Source: Microglena sp. YARC (taxonomy: Eukaryota > Chlorophyta > Chlorophyceae > Chlamydomonadales > Chlamydomonadaceae). From it: DNA of 64,000 nucleotides. Location of the stretch: contig CM039463.1 of the NCBI GenBank assembly GCA_022414725.1, forward strand, positions 74,765,209 to 74,829,208. Reading direction: 5' to 3'. Position numbers and translations under genes: made by a program. A model generated the notes under the pieces. The model had not been told where the DNA came from and did no database searches. It saw nothing but the letters and a program-made list of their open reading frames with translations. This document shows, in pieces, positions 21,433 through 30,827 of this stretch; position 1 is the first letter of the stretch; the number at the start of each line of letters is the position of its first letter.

Positions 21433-21519
21433 TCCTAAGAGGCGTTACAAACAATTTAAACAATAAATTAAAAAATGGAATACATACAAATAAATTAAAA
21501 AAGAATTTTTGCAATTTAC

Positions 21520-22083
21520 CTGCACCGTTGACGCGATGTTTGACAAAGCAGAGGTGCGGAAAATAGCGCTTGGACTCTTCCGAAGCTGCAATTCAAAAAA
21601 TTCAAAAGCACTCATGCTTGAGATTTCGCTAGGAACATCCTCGTAGTTTGCATCAAACCATACCACAGCTGAGACTTCTGTTTTAGCTGACAGCAGGGAC
21701 AGACGCCTCCCGCTAGATGGAATGAATGTAATGACGGCACTGGTGGATGGCACCTGGGCTGCTGAAGCAAGTGTGCCTTGCAGGTCCCTCATAAACTTTG
21801 TCTGACCACCTGGGCGACTTGATGTAGACAAATTCGGGAAAAGAAGACGGAACTCAACCCTTGGGTTGGAGGAGGGGTCCAACGAGGTCTCATAATCAGA
21901 GCTAGAGGTATAGGCGTAGTCATAGGTTTCTTCTCCAAAGTTTTAATCACCCACAGCCTCGTCATTGCCATAGTCATAGCTGTAGCCATTGTCATTAAAG
22001 CTAATGTCGAAGCCTAAATCAAGGTCAAAGTCTCCAAGGCCATCTGAAGTTGGGGGATAGTCGGCAGGAGGATACAAGTCGTC
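21520..22083 (-). CDS. Exon of large surface gene with in-frame stop
   Basis: Donor GGTGCAG|GTAAAT ends a segment open as DDLYPPADYPPTSDGLGD and then GYSYDYGNDEAVGD. It then meets an in-frame TAA at 21,943-21,945 before continuing ETYDYAYTSSSDYE and RVEFRLLFPNLSTSSRPGGQ to TSALSNIASTVQ. The second part is clearly the same kind of Asp/Tyr-rich chain. The stop may be a base error, a pseudogene mark, or a sign that the exon begins after it. The upper end merges into the proline-rich repeat without a sure splice site. Confidence 0.55.
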
Positions 22084-23837
22084 CTGAAAAGGAGGAGGTG
22101 GAGAAGGAGGAGGCGGAGGAGGAGGAGGAAGAGGAGGAGGAGGAGGAGGGGGGAGAAGGAGGAGGGGGAGAAAGGAGGAGGAGGTGAAGGAGGAGGAGGA
22201 GGAGGAGGAGGAGGAGGGAGACGAGGCGGAGGAGGAGAAGGAGGCGGAGGAGGAGAAGGAGGAGGAGGAGGAGGACGGGGCGGAGGAGGAGAAGGAGGCG
22301 GAGAAGGAGAAGGAGGCGGAGGAGGCAAAGGTGGAGGGGACAGAGGAGGAGGAGGAGGTGGAAGAGGAGGAGGAGGAGGAGGTGAGGGAGGAGGAGGGGG
22401 ATAAGATGAAGGAGGGGGAGGGGAGGCGCTGAAAGATTAGCCGCTAAGGGATTAGATGGGGGAGGAGGAGGAGAGGAGAAGATGGAGGAGGGGGAGGGGG
22501 AGGCCCTGAAACATTAGCCGCTATGGGATTAAATGGGGAGGGGGGGAGGAGGATAAGATGGGGGAGGGGGAGGGGGGGGCGCTGAAATATTAGCTGCTAT
22601 GGGATTAGATGGGGGAGGGGGGGAGGAGGATAAGATGGGGGAGGGGGAGGGAGGGGCGCTGAAATATTAGCTGCTATGGGATTAGATGGGGGAGAAGGGG
22701 GAGGATAAGATGGAGGAGGGGGAGGGGGAGGCGCTGAAAGATTAGCTGCTATGGGATAAGATGGGGAAGGAGGAGGGGGAGGAGGGGGAGGGGGAGGAGG
22801 ATAAGCAGCAGGAGGAGGAGATGGAGGAGGGGGGGAGGAGGAGATGGAGGAGGGGGGGGAGGAGGATAAGCAGCAGGAGGAGGAGGAGAAGGAGGAGATG
22901 GGGGAGTGGGAGGGGGAGGGGAGATGGAGGAGGGGAGGAGGAGGATAAGCAGCAGGAGGAGGAGATGGGGGAGGGGGAGGGGGAGGAGGAGATGGAGGAG
23001 GGGGAGGAGGAGGAGATGGGGGAGGGGAGGGGGAGGAGGAGGAGGAGATGGAGGAGGGAGAGGAGGAGGATAAGCAGCAGGAGGAGGAGGAGGAGGAGGA
23101 GATGGGGGAGGGGGAGGGGGAGGAGGAGCTGGAGGAGGAGGAGGAGAAGGAGGAGGAGGAGGAGACGGAGGAGGAGGAGGAGGAGGAGGAGGAGGAGGAG
23201 GAGGAGGAGGAGATGGGGGAGGGGGGGAGGAGGAGGAGTTGGGGGAGGGGGGGAGGAGGATAAGCAGCGGGAGGAGGAGGAGGAGGAGGAGACGGAGGAG
23301 GAGGAGGAGGAGGAGGAGATGGGGGAGGGGGGGGAGGAGGAGGAGATGGGGGAGGGGAGGAGGAGGATAAGCAGCAGAGGAGGAGGAGAAGGAGGAGGAG
23401 GAGGAGGAGGAGGAGAGAAGGAGGAGGAGGAGGAGGAGGAGGAGGAGGAGGAGATGGGGGAGGGGGGGGGGAGGAGGAGGAGATGGGGGAGGGGGGGAGG
23501 AGAGGGAAACGGAGGAGGAGATGGGGGAGGGGGACGAGGAGGAGGGGGGGGGAGTAAGAGGATAAGATGGGGGAGAAGGAGGAGAAGGAGTCCAAGGATC
23601 AAAAGGAGCATAAGGGGGATCAGGAGGATAAAGATAAGGAGGGGGAGAAGGAGGAGGAGGTGGGGGAGGATAAGCAGAAGGAGTCCTAGGAGGATAAGGA
23701 TCATAAGGAGGATAAGGAGTAAAAGGATTCATTTGGGCCAAAGCTACAGGTATGCAGAGGATAGTGAGGAGCAGCAGAAGCCACACATACATGTGAGCAT
23801 TGTGAGCCCCCTTGATGTGCTTGCACTGACCAACCAT
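22084..23837 (-). CDS. 5' coding part: signal peptide and proline-rich region
   Basis: A start at 23,837 (MVGQCKHIKG) or better 23,792 gives MYVWLLLLLTILCIPVALAQ, a clear signal peptide with cleavage expected after LAQ. Next come PFTPYPPYDPYPPRTPSAYP and long blocks of SPPPPP, with a recurring AAYPPPP unit. The DNA is a (GGAGGAGGGG)n repeat on the plus strand, so frames drift. The frame of the signal peptide closes at 22,749, while two other frames stay proline-rich to 22,597 and beyond. Frame changes or small introns must link it to 21520-22083. It is the N-terminal wall-type stalk of the surface protein. Confidence 0.6.
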
Positions 23838-23941
23838 CGTTGTAATTACACTCGGCTGAGACAGCTGTGCAAGGGGGGGGGAGGGGGGGGGGGGGGGGGG
23901 GGGGGATTTAGGAACAGTGGAAGTTACATGAGGGCCTGTCA

Positions 23942-24064
23942 CACTGCAAAAGTAGGGTGTCTTCGGAACCCTTTCCTGCACCCCTGTGGCACCTCTCTAA
24001 CCCATAATGCACCCTTATAAGCAAAATCAAGGGGTGCCGAAGACCCCCCCCCAAATTTGCAGTG
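23942..24064. mobile_element. MITE, cactgcaaattt family
   Basis: Ends cactgcaaaagtagggtgtc and gacccccccccaaatttgca followed by gtg are inverted repeats, with ttcggaaccctt and aaggggtgccgaa as inner arms. It lies about 100 bp upstream of the surface gene's start and just beyond a poly-G tract (23,873-23,905), so it could sit in the promoter or 5' UTR. Confidence 0.7.
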
Positions 24065-24232
24065 CCGGCAAGCAAGCAAGACCCATGCTGCGTGCAGATT
24101 TGTCAAGCTCGTTTGGAAGCCTTACTAAGACCATTCATGCAACCAAGATTAGTATAAGAACCATAGTAAGATTGATATATACATACCACCCACCTTTCCA
24201 ACATACCAGAACATTTCAAAAGCCATATCAGT

Positions 24233-24355
24233 CACTGCAAATGTTGGGGGTCTTTGGCAATCTTTTCTGCTCCCCTGCAGCACGCCTTACATCCATGATG
24301 CACCCTTGCATGCCAAATAAAAGGGTGCCAAAGTCAACCCAAATGTGTTGTGAGT
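24233..24355. mobile_element. MITE, cactgcaaattt family
   Basis: Left end cactgcaaatgttgggggtc and right end gtgccaaagtcaacccaaat are inverted relatives. The inner phrases gcagcacgcc and atgatgcaccctt match the copy at 23,942. The two copies lie 168 bp apart in the same orientation. Confidence 0.65.
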
Positions 24356-24390
24356 GCAAGGATATGATTGTTTAATTCAAGCAAGAAATA

Positions 24391-24613
24391 CACAAATGTG
24401 CCATACTTTTTTATTTTCAGCTACAACCAACAACTTCCAGGCAGCTCTCCAGGCTATCTCTTCATACAAACCGTAAACAACTTAGAGCACCTGGAAGCTG
24501 ATATTGTCAGCTCTCTGATGCTATAGTCATTTTTGGGTTTGGCCCAGTGGCAGTCTCAGGGATCTACCTAGAAGCTGCTGCTGATAGCCGAAAAATAAAA
24601 GCAGTGCAATGTG
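24391..24613. mobile_element. Foldback MITE copy
   Basis: The ends tttttattttcagctac and gatagccgaaaaataaaa are inverted. The inner arms ccaggcagctctccaggcta and ggcagtctcagggatctacc also pair roughly. Relatives lie at 61,008, 62,465 and 63,105. From 24,614 to 25,520 I see no gene, only short open frames and no splice-supported exon. Confidence 0.6.
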
Positions 24614-25529
24614 TATGCCGGCTTGCACGACATCAGACAAGCATAACGCACAAAATGGTTCATCAAAAGGGGGGAAACATCACATACCACACAAGGACAT
24701 GGACAGTATCAAAGTCAGTAGATTTACTCTTGCACAAGCTCATATAAAAATGTGAATAGCACCCACCTTATGGATTGCACTTATCTGACCCTTATTGGTT
24801 GGCTGGAAGGGATGCCCAGTTTCTGGGTGCAGGAGGCGTCAATCGATCCCAGAACGATACCAGGGTGGTACCTGGCGGAAAAGGCGACAGATAGGGAGAA
24901 AGAACTAAGCACCAATCATTGAATGGATTCGCCGGATTCGGGCCACGAATGAATCAACATGGAAGCGAGCGGGCCAGTGGGGTCCAACCGTGGGCTCAGA
25001 GACACGGTTTGAAGGGAGGACGCAGCTATATTCTATCATTAGTCTAGAAGGGTGAATCATGCATGGCTCACTGCTGCGAGTGCCATGAAGCAAGGAATCC
25101 GCTAGATGTTAGTTCAGCGCTAGCTAGACTTAGCGTGTTGGATTTCCACCCTTACCTCGGAGGCTGAAGTTCAGATTGGCAAATTCAATGAGAAAGGGAG
25201 TGTCGGACAAACCCGATACAACTCCGAACGGAACTTTCCTCCGTGCTGTGCTCAGACGCAGAAGCGGCCTATGAAAACAAAAGCCACTAACTTCCCCAGA
25301 GCAAGCGAACGGAAAGGTCCCTTCAACTTAACGCCCCGTGGCAAGGTTTAACAATTCCCAATTTAGAGGACAACTCCATGAGCATGGCGGTCATAAACGC
25401 CGGAAGGAGTGACGGTTTAACTAACACAACGGATCCGATTTCCACAGGGATTTACTGGGATCAACAAGACTTGTAAGACGTAATTTGCGCTCCCGAGTAA
25501 TAAATTAGTAGGAGGCGCTAGGCTAGGCG

Positions 25530-26335
25530 ATATCAGGGCGCGCCGTCGGCCATCCGCCCTATCGGCCATCCAAAGGAGTGACCGACGTGCCAGCTCATAG
25601 GTCGTGCACCGCACCTCGTCACATTGACAGCTTGTTTCCAACCAGCAACCAGTTGGGGGTCCGGTTAAGGATTGTGTTTCGGAGGGTTTAGACTCGACCT
25701 CTAGCCGGGCCTTAACTTTCGGGAAGATGGTTGGAAACGTTCCACCAGTTAAGCAGTCTTTTGTACCTGACCAGGTCAGTTCAAAATGGGTCGACGTGGC
25801 AACTGCGCTCTGCAGCACTTCCTCGCGATTCATACGCTGATTTCAGCGTTTATTCCACTTCTGGCCGCTGCTGGTTGCCTCAGGAAGATCAGTCGAAAAT
25901 TGCGTGACAGGGACGGTGCCCTGCTGCTGCGAATCCATTTTGGTGAAACTGTGCGATCAATGATGAGTGTCCGAGAAAGAAAGAAGGATGCGGGACTCCA
26001 AAGCAGCGTGATTTTTAAGAGGCGCGCTCCAACTTCGTGACGTCACCATATCTCATTCATCAACCGAACTTAACCGCCCCTTAACTTTCTTTAATGGCGG
26101 GGGGGGGTGCGCCATTGCACTAACCGGGACGGTTGGTCTTTAACCGGACCTTAACTTTTTGTGTTTCCGACCAAACACCGGTTAGCGCCGAAAATAACGA
26201 ATTTAACCGCCGCTTAACCGGACCCTTAACCCGGACTGGTTGGAAACAAGCTGTGATTTGCCGGCTCAAAGGTGGCACGTCGGTCATTCCTTTGGATGGC
26301 CGATAGGGTGGATGGCCGACGGCGCGCCCTGATAT
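25530..26335. mobile_element. MULE-like element with 9-bp target duplication
   Basis: The 9-mer ggctaggcg stands at 25521-25529 and at 26336-26344. Inside it, both ends begin atatcagggcgcgccgtc and stay inverted-repeat for about 115-130 bp, to a shared cagcttgtttccaacca. Long terminal inverted repeats with a 9-bp duplication are the hallmark of Mutator-like elements. The 806-bp element has no transposase frame, so it is non-autonomous. Confidence 0.85.
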
Positions 26336-26526
26336 GGCTAGGCGGCACAGAGTTTGTAGTAAAATCACGTAACTATGGCCACCTGCCTGACCTCGTATCT
26401 TCCTCTTCGTCGGCGCTTCCAGTTGGCACCTGGTTGGCGCCCGCAACTTCGAAAACTCGACGTTCACACCCTTTCCCGTCCGAACTTCAACCTTTCATGC
26501 CAGCGTTTATGCCACGTCATCATCAT

Positions 26527-26540
26527 CAGCATATATAAAG
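26527..26540 (+). promoter_or_regulatory. Possible TATA box
   Basis: The sequence gcatatataaagctgg has a TATATAAA core and is followed by about 400 bp of pyrimidine-rich DNA resembling a 5' leader, then the open frame at 26,935. No initiator or transcript evidence can be seen, and AT-rich matches occur by chance. Confidence 0.25.
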
Positions 26541-26934
26541 CTGGACGTGGAGGGTATAGCGCGTGATTTCAGGGTACCCCGATCTCGATTCTCGATATCT
26601 TGCCGACCTGTCGTCGAGGTGACCACGAATTCCGCATCTCGGGTCTCGGATTTTCGGAGCGCCGCTGTTTGCGCCGCAACCAACCAACCCTCTCTCAGAC
26701 CAACTTCCTCTCCAACTTTTCTCTTCTTTCCCGACCGTGTCTTTGCCCCCACCACCGTGGGAGGTTTGCTCTTTCGACTCCCCCTTCATTTTCAGATTCC
26801 ATGTTGGCAGCAACGTTTGTGGATTGTCCTGAACCTTGCACCTCTCTCCGTCCCTGCATACTTTTCTCCTCCTTCTGCGCTCTCACTCTTGCTCGCGCGC
26901 TGACTGCTTCTCCATTGTGTGCTCCCCGGCATAA

Positions 26935-27102
26935 ATGCCAAACAATGTTGCGCTGTACTCCACTCCCGTCGTGCAGATCGTTCTCGGAGCTACCGGCAAA
27001 ACTGACATGTGCTCCCTGCTATTTCCCCTGCCTTACATTCCAGCGGGGGCATTGCTGATGGGCATCGATACAGCGCTGTTCCTGCTTTGTGGGAACCCAG
27101 GT
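26935..27102 (+). CDS. Possible first exon, unknown protein
   Basis: An open frame begins MPNNVALYSTPVVQIVLGAT and runs through a hydrophobic stretch (CSLLFPLPYIPAGALLMGID) to NPG. There a donor-like CCCAG|GTACTC stands. Downstream is repeat DNA (poly-G and a degenerate duplication to 27,720), and I find no second exon. Earlier ATGs exist in the leader. It could equally be a chance open frame; I assign no function. Confidence 0.25.
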
Positions 27103-27164
27103 ACTCTTGAGTTGCTGGGGGTGTGCTGGGGGAGTGTTGGGGGTGGGTGGGTGGGGGGGGGGGG

Positions 27165-27425
27165 GGGGGGCATACATGCATGGGGTAGGTTGGTAATGGT
27201 GTTGCATGCACATGTATGTGGTGGCCATCAGCCGGTCAATTGGCGGTGTAACAGGATGGAAATATGAATGTGTGGGTGGGCACCTTCAACCAAGTTTAGG
27301 GGGGGGGGGGGTCTTGGGTGTTGGTAGAAGCGGGTGGGGGTCCAGCCTTCGGTACGACGGGCTCACTGCCCAGCTGTGTCCAAATTGCAGGAATTAGACT
27401 GCTCTTTGTGTATGTGTGTTTGTGT

Positions 27426-27456
<31 letters not shown>

Positions 27457-27725
27457 GGGGGACATGCATGTAAAGACCTGGGCGGAAGCTGCCAAGTGTA
27501 GCCCCAAAAAGAAACACTGGTGCATGGGGGGTGTTGGTTGTGGTGTTTCATGCACATGTATGTTGTGGCCATCGGCCACTCAAGTAAGGTAATGATCATC
27601 GAAATAGTGGGCGGTGACAAGCCACCTCATGTGGATGAGCTGGAAATATGAGTGAGTGCGTTGGCAACTTCAACCCTCCCCAGGTAGCCACGGGGGTCTG
27701 CCCGTCAGTGACGACGGGCTCAGAT
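27165..27725. repeat. Two degenerate ~340-bp direct copies with poly-G tracts
   Basis: The phrases gcatgcacatgtatg, gtggccatc, tggaaatatgaa/tggaaatatgag, acttcaac and acgacgggctca recur in order at 27,205-27,365 and 27,548-27,722. Runs of 12-20 G lie at 27,157, 27,299 and 27,440. The coding value is nil. Confidence 0.65.
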
Positions 27726-28171
27726 GCTAGTTTCGTTATATGATATAGCTGTATCCCCATACCCGTGCCCGATACTCATGATGGCATGTGTACCCCTCCC
27801 GTCAAGTTTAAAAACTGTGAGAACAAACGGGATTACAGACGCCAAGATGACGCCTGTGAATAAACACGCTGTCGCCTGCAAATGCAAACGACTGAGCTGT
27901 CGCCTGTGAAAATATTGTATAATATGATATGTTTAGCGTACTGCTTTCATGTAATACGTAATCTTCGCGCCGACTAGGGGTGTTTCTACTATTCTTCTGT
28001 TGCCATTGAAGTTCCGCTGAAGTCCACGCTGGCACAAAGTATTTCCAGTGCGGTTCCGCTGCCCTTGGGTCGTCGCATCTAAGAAGCCTATTTATTTCTC
28101 AAAGATAGAACGCAATTTCTGCTAGGTATCTTGCAGTTCGAAGACACGCTGATTTGGCTTTCTTTATTTCT

Positions 28172-28561
28172 ATGGAGACCCCCAATGAGGATCCCAGAGG
28201 CAATTCTTCTAAGCGGCGTTATAGGTCGCCTCCCTCCAGTGACCAGAGGCCCGTTCAAGGTGCTTATGACAATTGTGGACTTGTCCGACTCCCCCTAAAC
28301 GAGATCCCCTCGATCCAGTGGAAGACAGAAGTCAAGGCCGTCTACAGGTCGAGGAGAGTCTTCCAGCCAAGGGAATTTTTTGCTGACATTTTGCTATGCC
28401 CCGCTGAAGTCTATGCTGGCATTTACACCGACGTGGACTTCAGCGTATCCTACATGGACTTCAGCGGAACGCAAAACTTCAGCGGGAGCTCTGAGCCCCT
28501 GGCCCTTCTACCCGCTGAAGTCCAGCTGAATTCCATCCTGGCATCCTGTATTAGAGGGTAG
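28172..28561 (+). CDS. Open frame of unknown nature
   Basis: The frame of 129 residues from METPNEDPRGNSSKRRYRSP has a basic, Ser/Pro-rich start and later VYRSRRVFQPREFFADILLC. Its second half overlaps short inverted motifs (cgctgaagtc and gacttcagcg) seen four times between 28,010 and 28,530. The stop lies 10-15 bp from a probable LTR end. It may be the remnant of a retroelement frame. No domain is recognised. Confidence 0.3.
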   Translation: METPNEDPRGNSSKRRYRSPPSSDQRPVQGAYDNCGLVRLPLNEIPSIQWKTEVKAVYRSRRVFQPREFFADILLCPAEVYAGIYTDVDFSVSYMDFSGTQNFSGSSEPLALLPAEVQLNSILASCIRG

Positions 28562-28832
28562 AAACATGGACCGCGAGACGAGGTGAAGACCGAGCAAACC
28601 GTAGACGAGGGATGCAAGTCTAGTAGAGTTAATGTAGTAACATGGTTAGACAAAGATCGATGCCCAGACAAAAAGTAGCAAAGCATCTCAGAGAAGAAGT
28701 ACACGCCAGCGGTACATCCGACTGGCGTGGTCACAGCCACTAGCTGGCTGGCAGTTGCAGTCACTAGCTGGCTGGACAAGGTGGACACGCGACCTCGCGT
28801 GCCACATGCTACGGCCTATAAGCCGTACTATA
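28548..28832 (-). mobile_element. Probable solo LTR
   Basis: On the minus strand it begins TGTTATAGTACGGCTTATAG then GCCGTAGCATGTGGC and ends near CTCTAATACA. It shares the opening of the segment at 29,608 (TGTTATGCCACGGCTAATAG, then TCCGTAGCATGTGAC), which lies in the opposite orientation. The TATA-containing hairpin near the tip recurs in other LTRs here. No target duplication was found. Confidence 0.4.
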
Positions 28833-29123
28833 ACAGGAGGCGCTCCTCCGACTTAATCCAGAATGACAGGGCGACAGATGCAACTCCAGCTCGCTCAAGT
28901 CCAGCATGGCGGGCGGCGGGGGGGGGGGGGGGGGGTATTATTGGTTCAAACTGACACGCACAAACAAAACTACATGCATTTATATGTGACAGGGCATTCA
29001 CAAATCCATACAATCAAGTAGACACTCACATGAATGGGTCCACAAAGACACTAACAAGCAGGGGCATACATATACATCTCTTGGTCAATCCAAGACATAT
29101 CAGTGCACAATCATCATGCATGC

Positions 29124-29351
29124 TGTTATGGTATGACTTATACGTCATACCATAGAGGCCAAGTGCACTCACGGTCTAGTCCACCAGTGACCTAGTAACG
29201 CTAGTCCGATAGTGGCTGGGGCCGCCAGCTAGCCATGTGCACTGCATTTGCAGTACTTGCAGTACAATTACTGCCGGCTCTCTCTTAATCTCCGCAAGCA
29301 CGACTTGCGAGTATATGTATATATACCTATGCAGGTACCTCATGTGTAACA
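29124..29351 (+). mobile_element. Probable solo LTR
   Basis: It has TG...CA ends (TGTTATGGTATGACTTATAC ... CATGTGTAACA), a length of 228 bp and a hairpin ggtatgac-TTATA-cgtcatacc at its tip, like the Copia LTR at 37,634. The flanking five bases do not match (catgc and agtat), so the border or the class may be wrong. Confidence 0.4.
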
Positions 29352-29607
29352 AGTATTGACCTACGAGTATTGCATTCGCTGCATTCATTAAAACATGCAA
29401 CTCATAAGCGAAGGCTAATTAGAAGGTTGCCGTTTAGGAAGAATGCGGGGGGGGGGGGGGGGGGAGAATAGCCGAAGAAGTAATCGAGTAAGACAGCGTA
29501 AGTAGGGAAAATTTGAATAAAAACTTCTGGGAGCTTTCCAGCTTCATAGCCAGCCAGTCCAGTTGGGTGGTTTCGTAGGAATGCTAAAATCAATGAAGAT
29601 CGTGACG

Positions 29608-29800
29608 AGATATGTTATGCCACGGCTAATAGTCCGTAGCATGTGACACACGAAGCTACCTACCACAGGTGGCGTGTCCTCCAAGCTGCTAGTCGATTAG
29701 TTCATCTGGCGGTTAGACCATATGTTGGTTAGACCGCCAGTCTGTTAGATCATGCCAGTCGGTAATCCCATTGGCATGCCATGAGGTTAGGTCATACCTA
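29608..29800 (+). mobile_element. LTR-like start, right end unknown
   Basis: It opens TGTTATGCCACGGCTAATAG and mirrors the LTR-like end at 28,832. Downstream are short repeats built on gttagaccgccagtctgtta. I could not fix its end. Confidence 0.3.
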
Positions 29801-29916
29801 TTCTCCCTTGGATGCGGGATTTGCTGTCCAATACCTCCCTGAGCAATAGCTGATCAAATGCTGCTTGGTCAACTGTTTGATTTCGACTTGATCGAAATTG
29901 ATTTATTGCCTGGCTA

Positions 29917-30004
29917 TGTCAGCTGTACTACTAGGACACGAGTGCCTTATTGGCATCTGATCAGATGCCAATAAGGCACTCGTGTCCTAGTAGTACAGCT
30001 GACA
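29917..30004. repeat. Perfect 88-bp palindrome
   Basis: Two 44-bp arms meet at catctgatcagatg with no mismatch or spacer. The outermost bases are tgtcagctg and cagctgaca. The right arm also occurs once at 36,356-36,394, at the end of an insertion. Nothing within it codes. Confidence 0.95.
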
Positions 30005-30394
30005 ATAATGCATGTCCCGGGAGGAGAACAGATTACCCAGAGGTTCTACAAATCCACAGCCAAGCTCTCGGCTATGGTCTTACGATTGGGGGCAACTTAG
30101 TACTGATCAGACCCGCACCCCGCCTGTGTACCGCGACCTTCTGGGGAGGATCGAACCCCCCCGTTTTCCTTATTTTTTTTATTACAAGTTCAAATTCATG
30201 ATGGACTGCGCTCTTCATTGATTAGCTTTCGATGCGGACTATCCGCAGTAGCGGCAGGCGGACGTTTATGTAGCGGCGCTGCGGACTTGGAAGAAGTAGC
30301 GGCAAAGGAGACTGATCCTCATCGAGAAACTTGATGACGTTCTTCAAGACTGGGTGGTCGGCGCGATAGATAGAATTGTGGACGGGCTACCATA

Positions 30395-30644
30395 ACCTTT
30401 AATAATCTATAGAGTGAGACTGCAGACACGAGGAGATTATAGCTACCGATGATGATTACGCAGTATAGCATTCGATAACTAGATGCCGCCGCAGCAGACT
30501 TGATATAGAAGCCGGTGGCAGTACAGTAGTACTGCACGGCGGTGCACCTGATTAGATCAGACACAGGCACAGTACAGAGCAAGGCAGGGACTAGACACTG
30601 GCTGCTCTGAGCCTCTCAGTAGCCGGTATATAATCCGGTCTACA
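30395..30644 (+). mobile_element. Probable 5' LTR of degraded LTR element
   Basis: The segment aligns, with many differences, to 32,840-33,100. Shared stretches are gagactgc..gacacg.gga, agctac.gatga, gtacag..gtactgc.cggcgg, and the final gccggtatataatccgg. It ends tctaca. The true left end is uncertain. The first 80 bases also occur inverted at 34,336-34,411. Confidence 0.45.
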
Positions 30645-30759
30645 GAAAATCCCCACGGGTGCGGTTTAGTGTTTGCGGTTTCTGTCAACTACCATGGTAG
30701 ATTTGTCTAGGTAAAGTAGCAGCCCATTTCTTACCGCCATAAGACGGGGCTCCCTAAAA

Positions 30760-30820
30760 AAGGTCATGATAACGCCTGGTGGGGCGTGGTGTTAAGGGAG
30801 CCCGTCGTACGCGTCACCCT
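30760..30820 (-). mobile_element. LINE 3'-tail insertion
   Basis: The minus strand reads TTAACACCACGCCCCACCAG, then GCGTTATCATGACC and a T run. This is the same tail as the LINE relic at 14,418 and the SINE at 5,739. No coding part remains. Confidence 0.6.
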
Positions 30821-30827
30821 TCTGATC

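Noticed and set aside
22761..24020. Arg/Glu/Gly-rich 419-residue plus-strand frame, and similar Gly-rich frames at 9.4-10.9 kb
   Set aside because: They are the complementary strands of proline-rich coding repeats, without splice or start support.
29119..29356. Complete LTR insertion with 5-bp duplication
   Set aside because: Flanks catgc and agtat do not match; kept only as a probable solo LTR.
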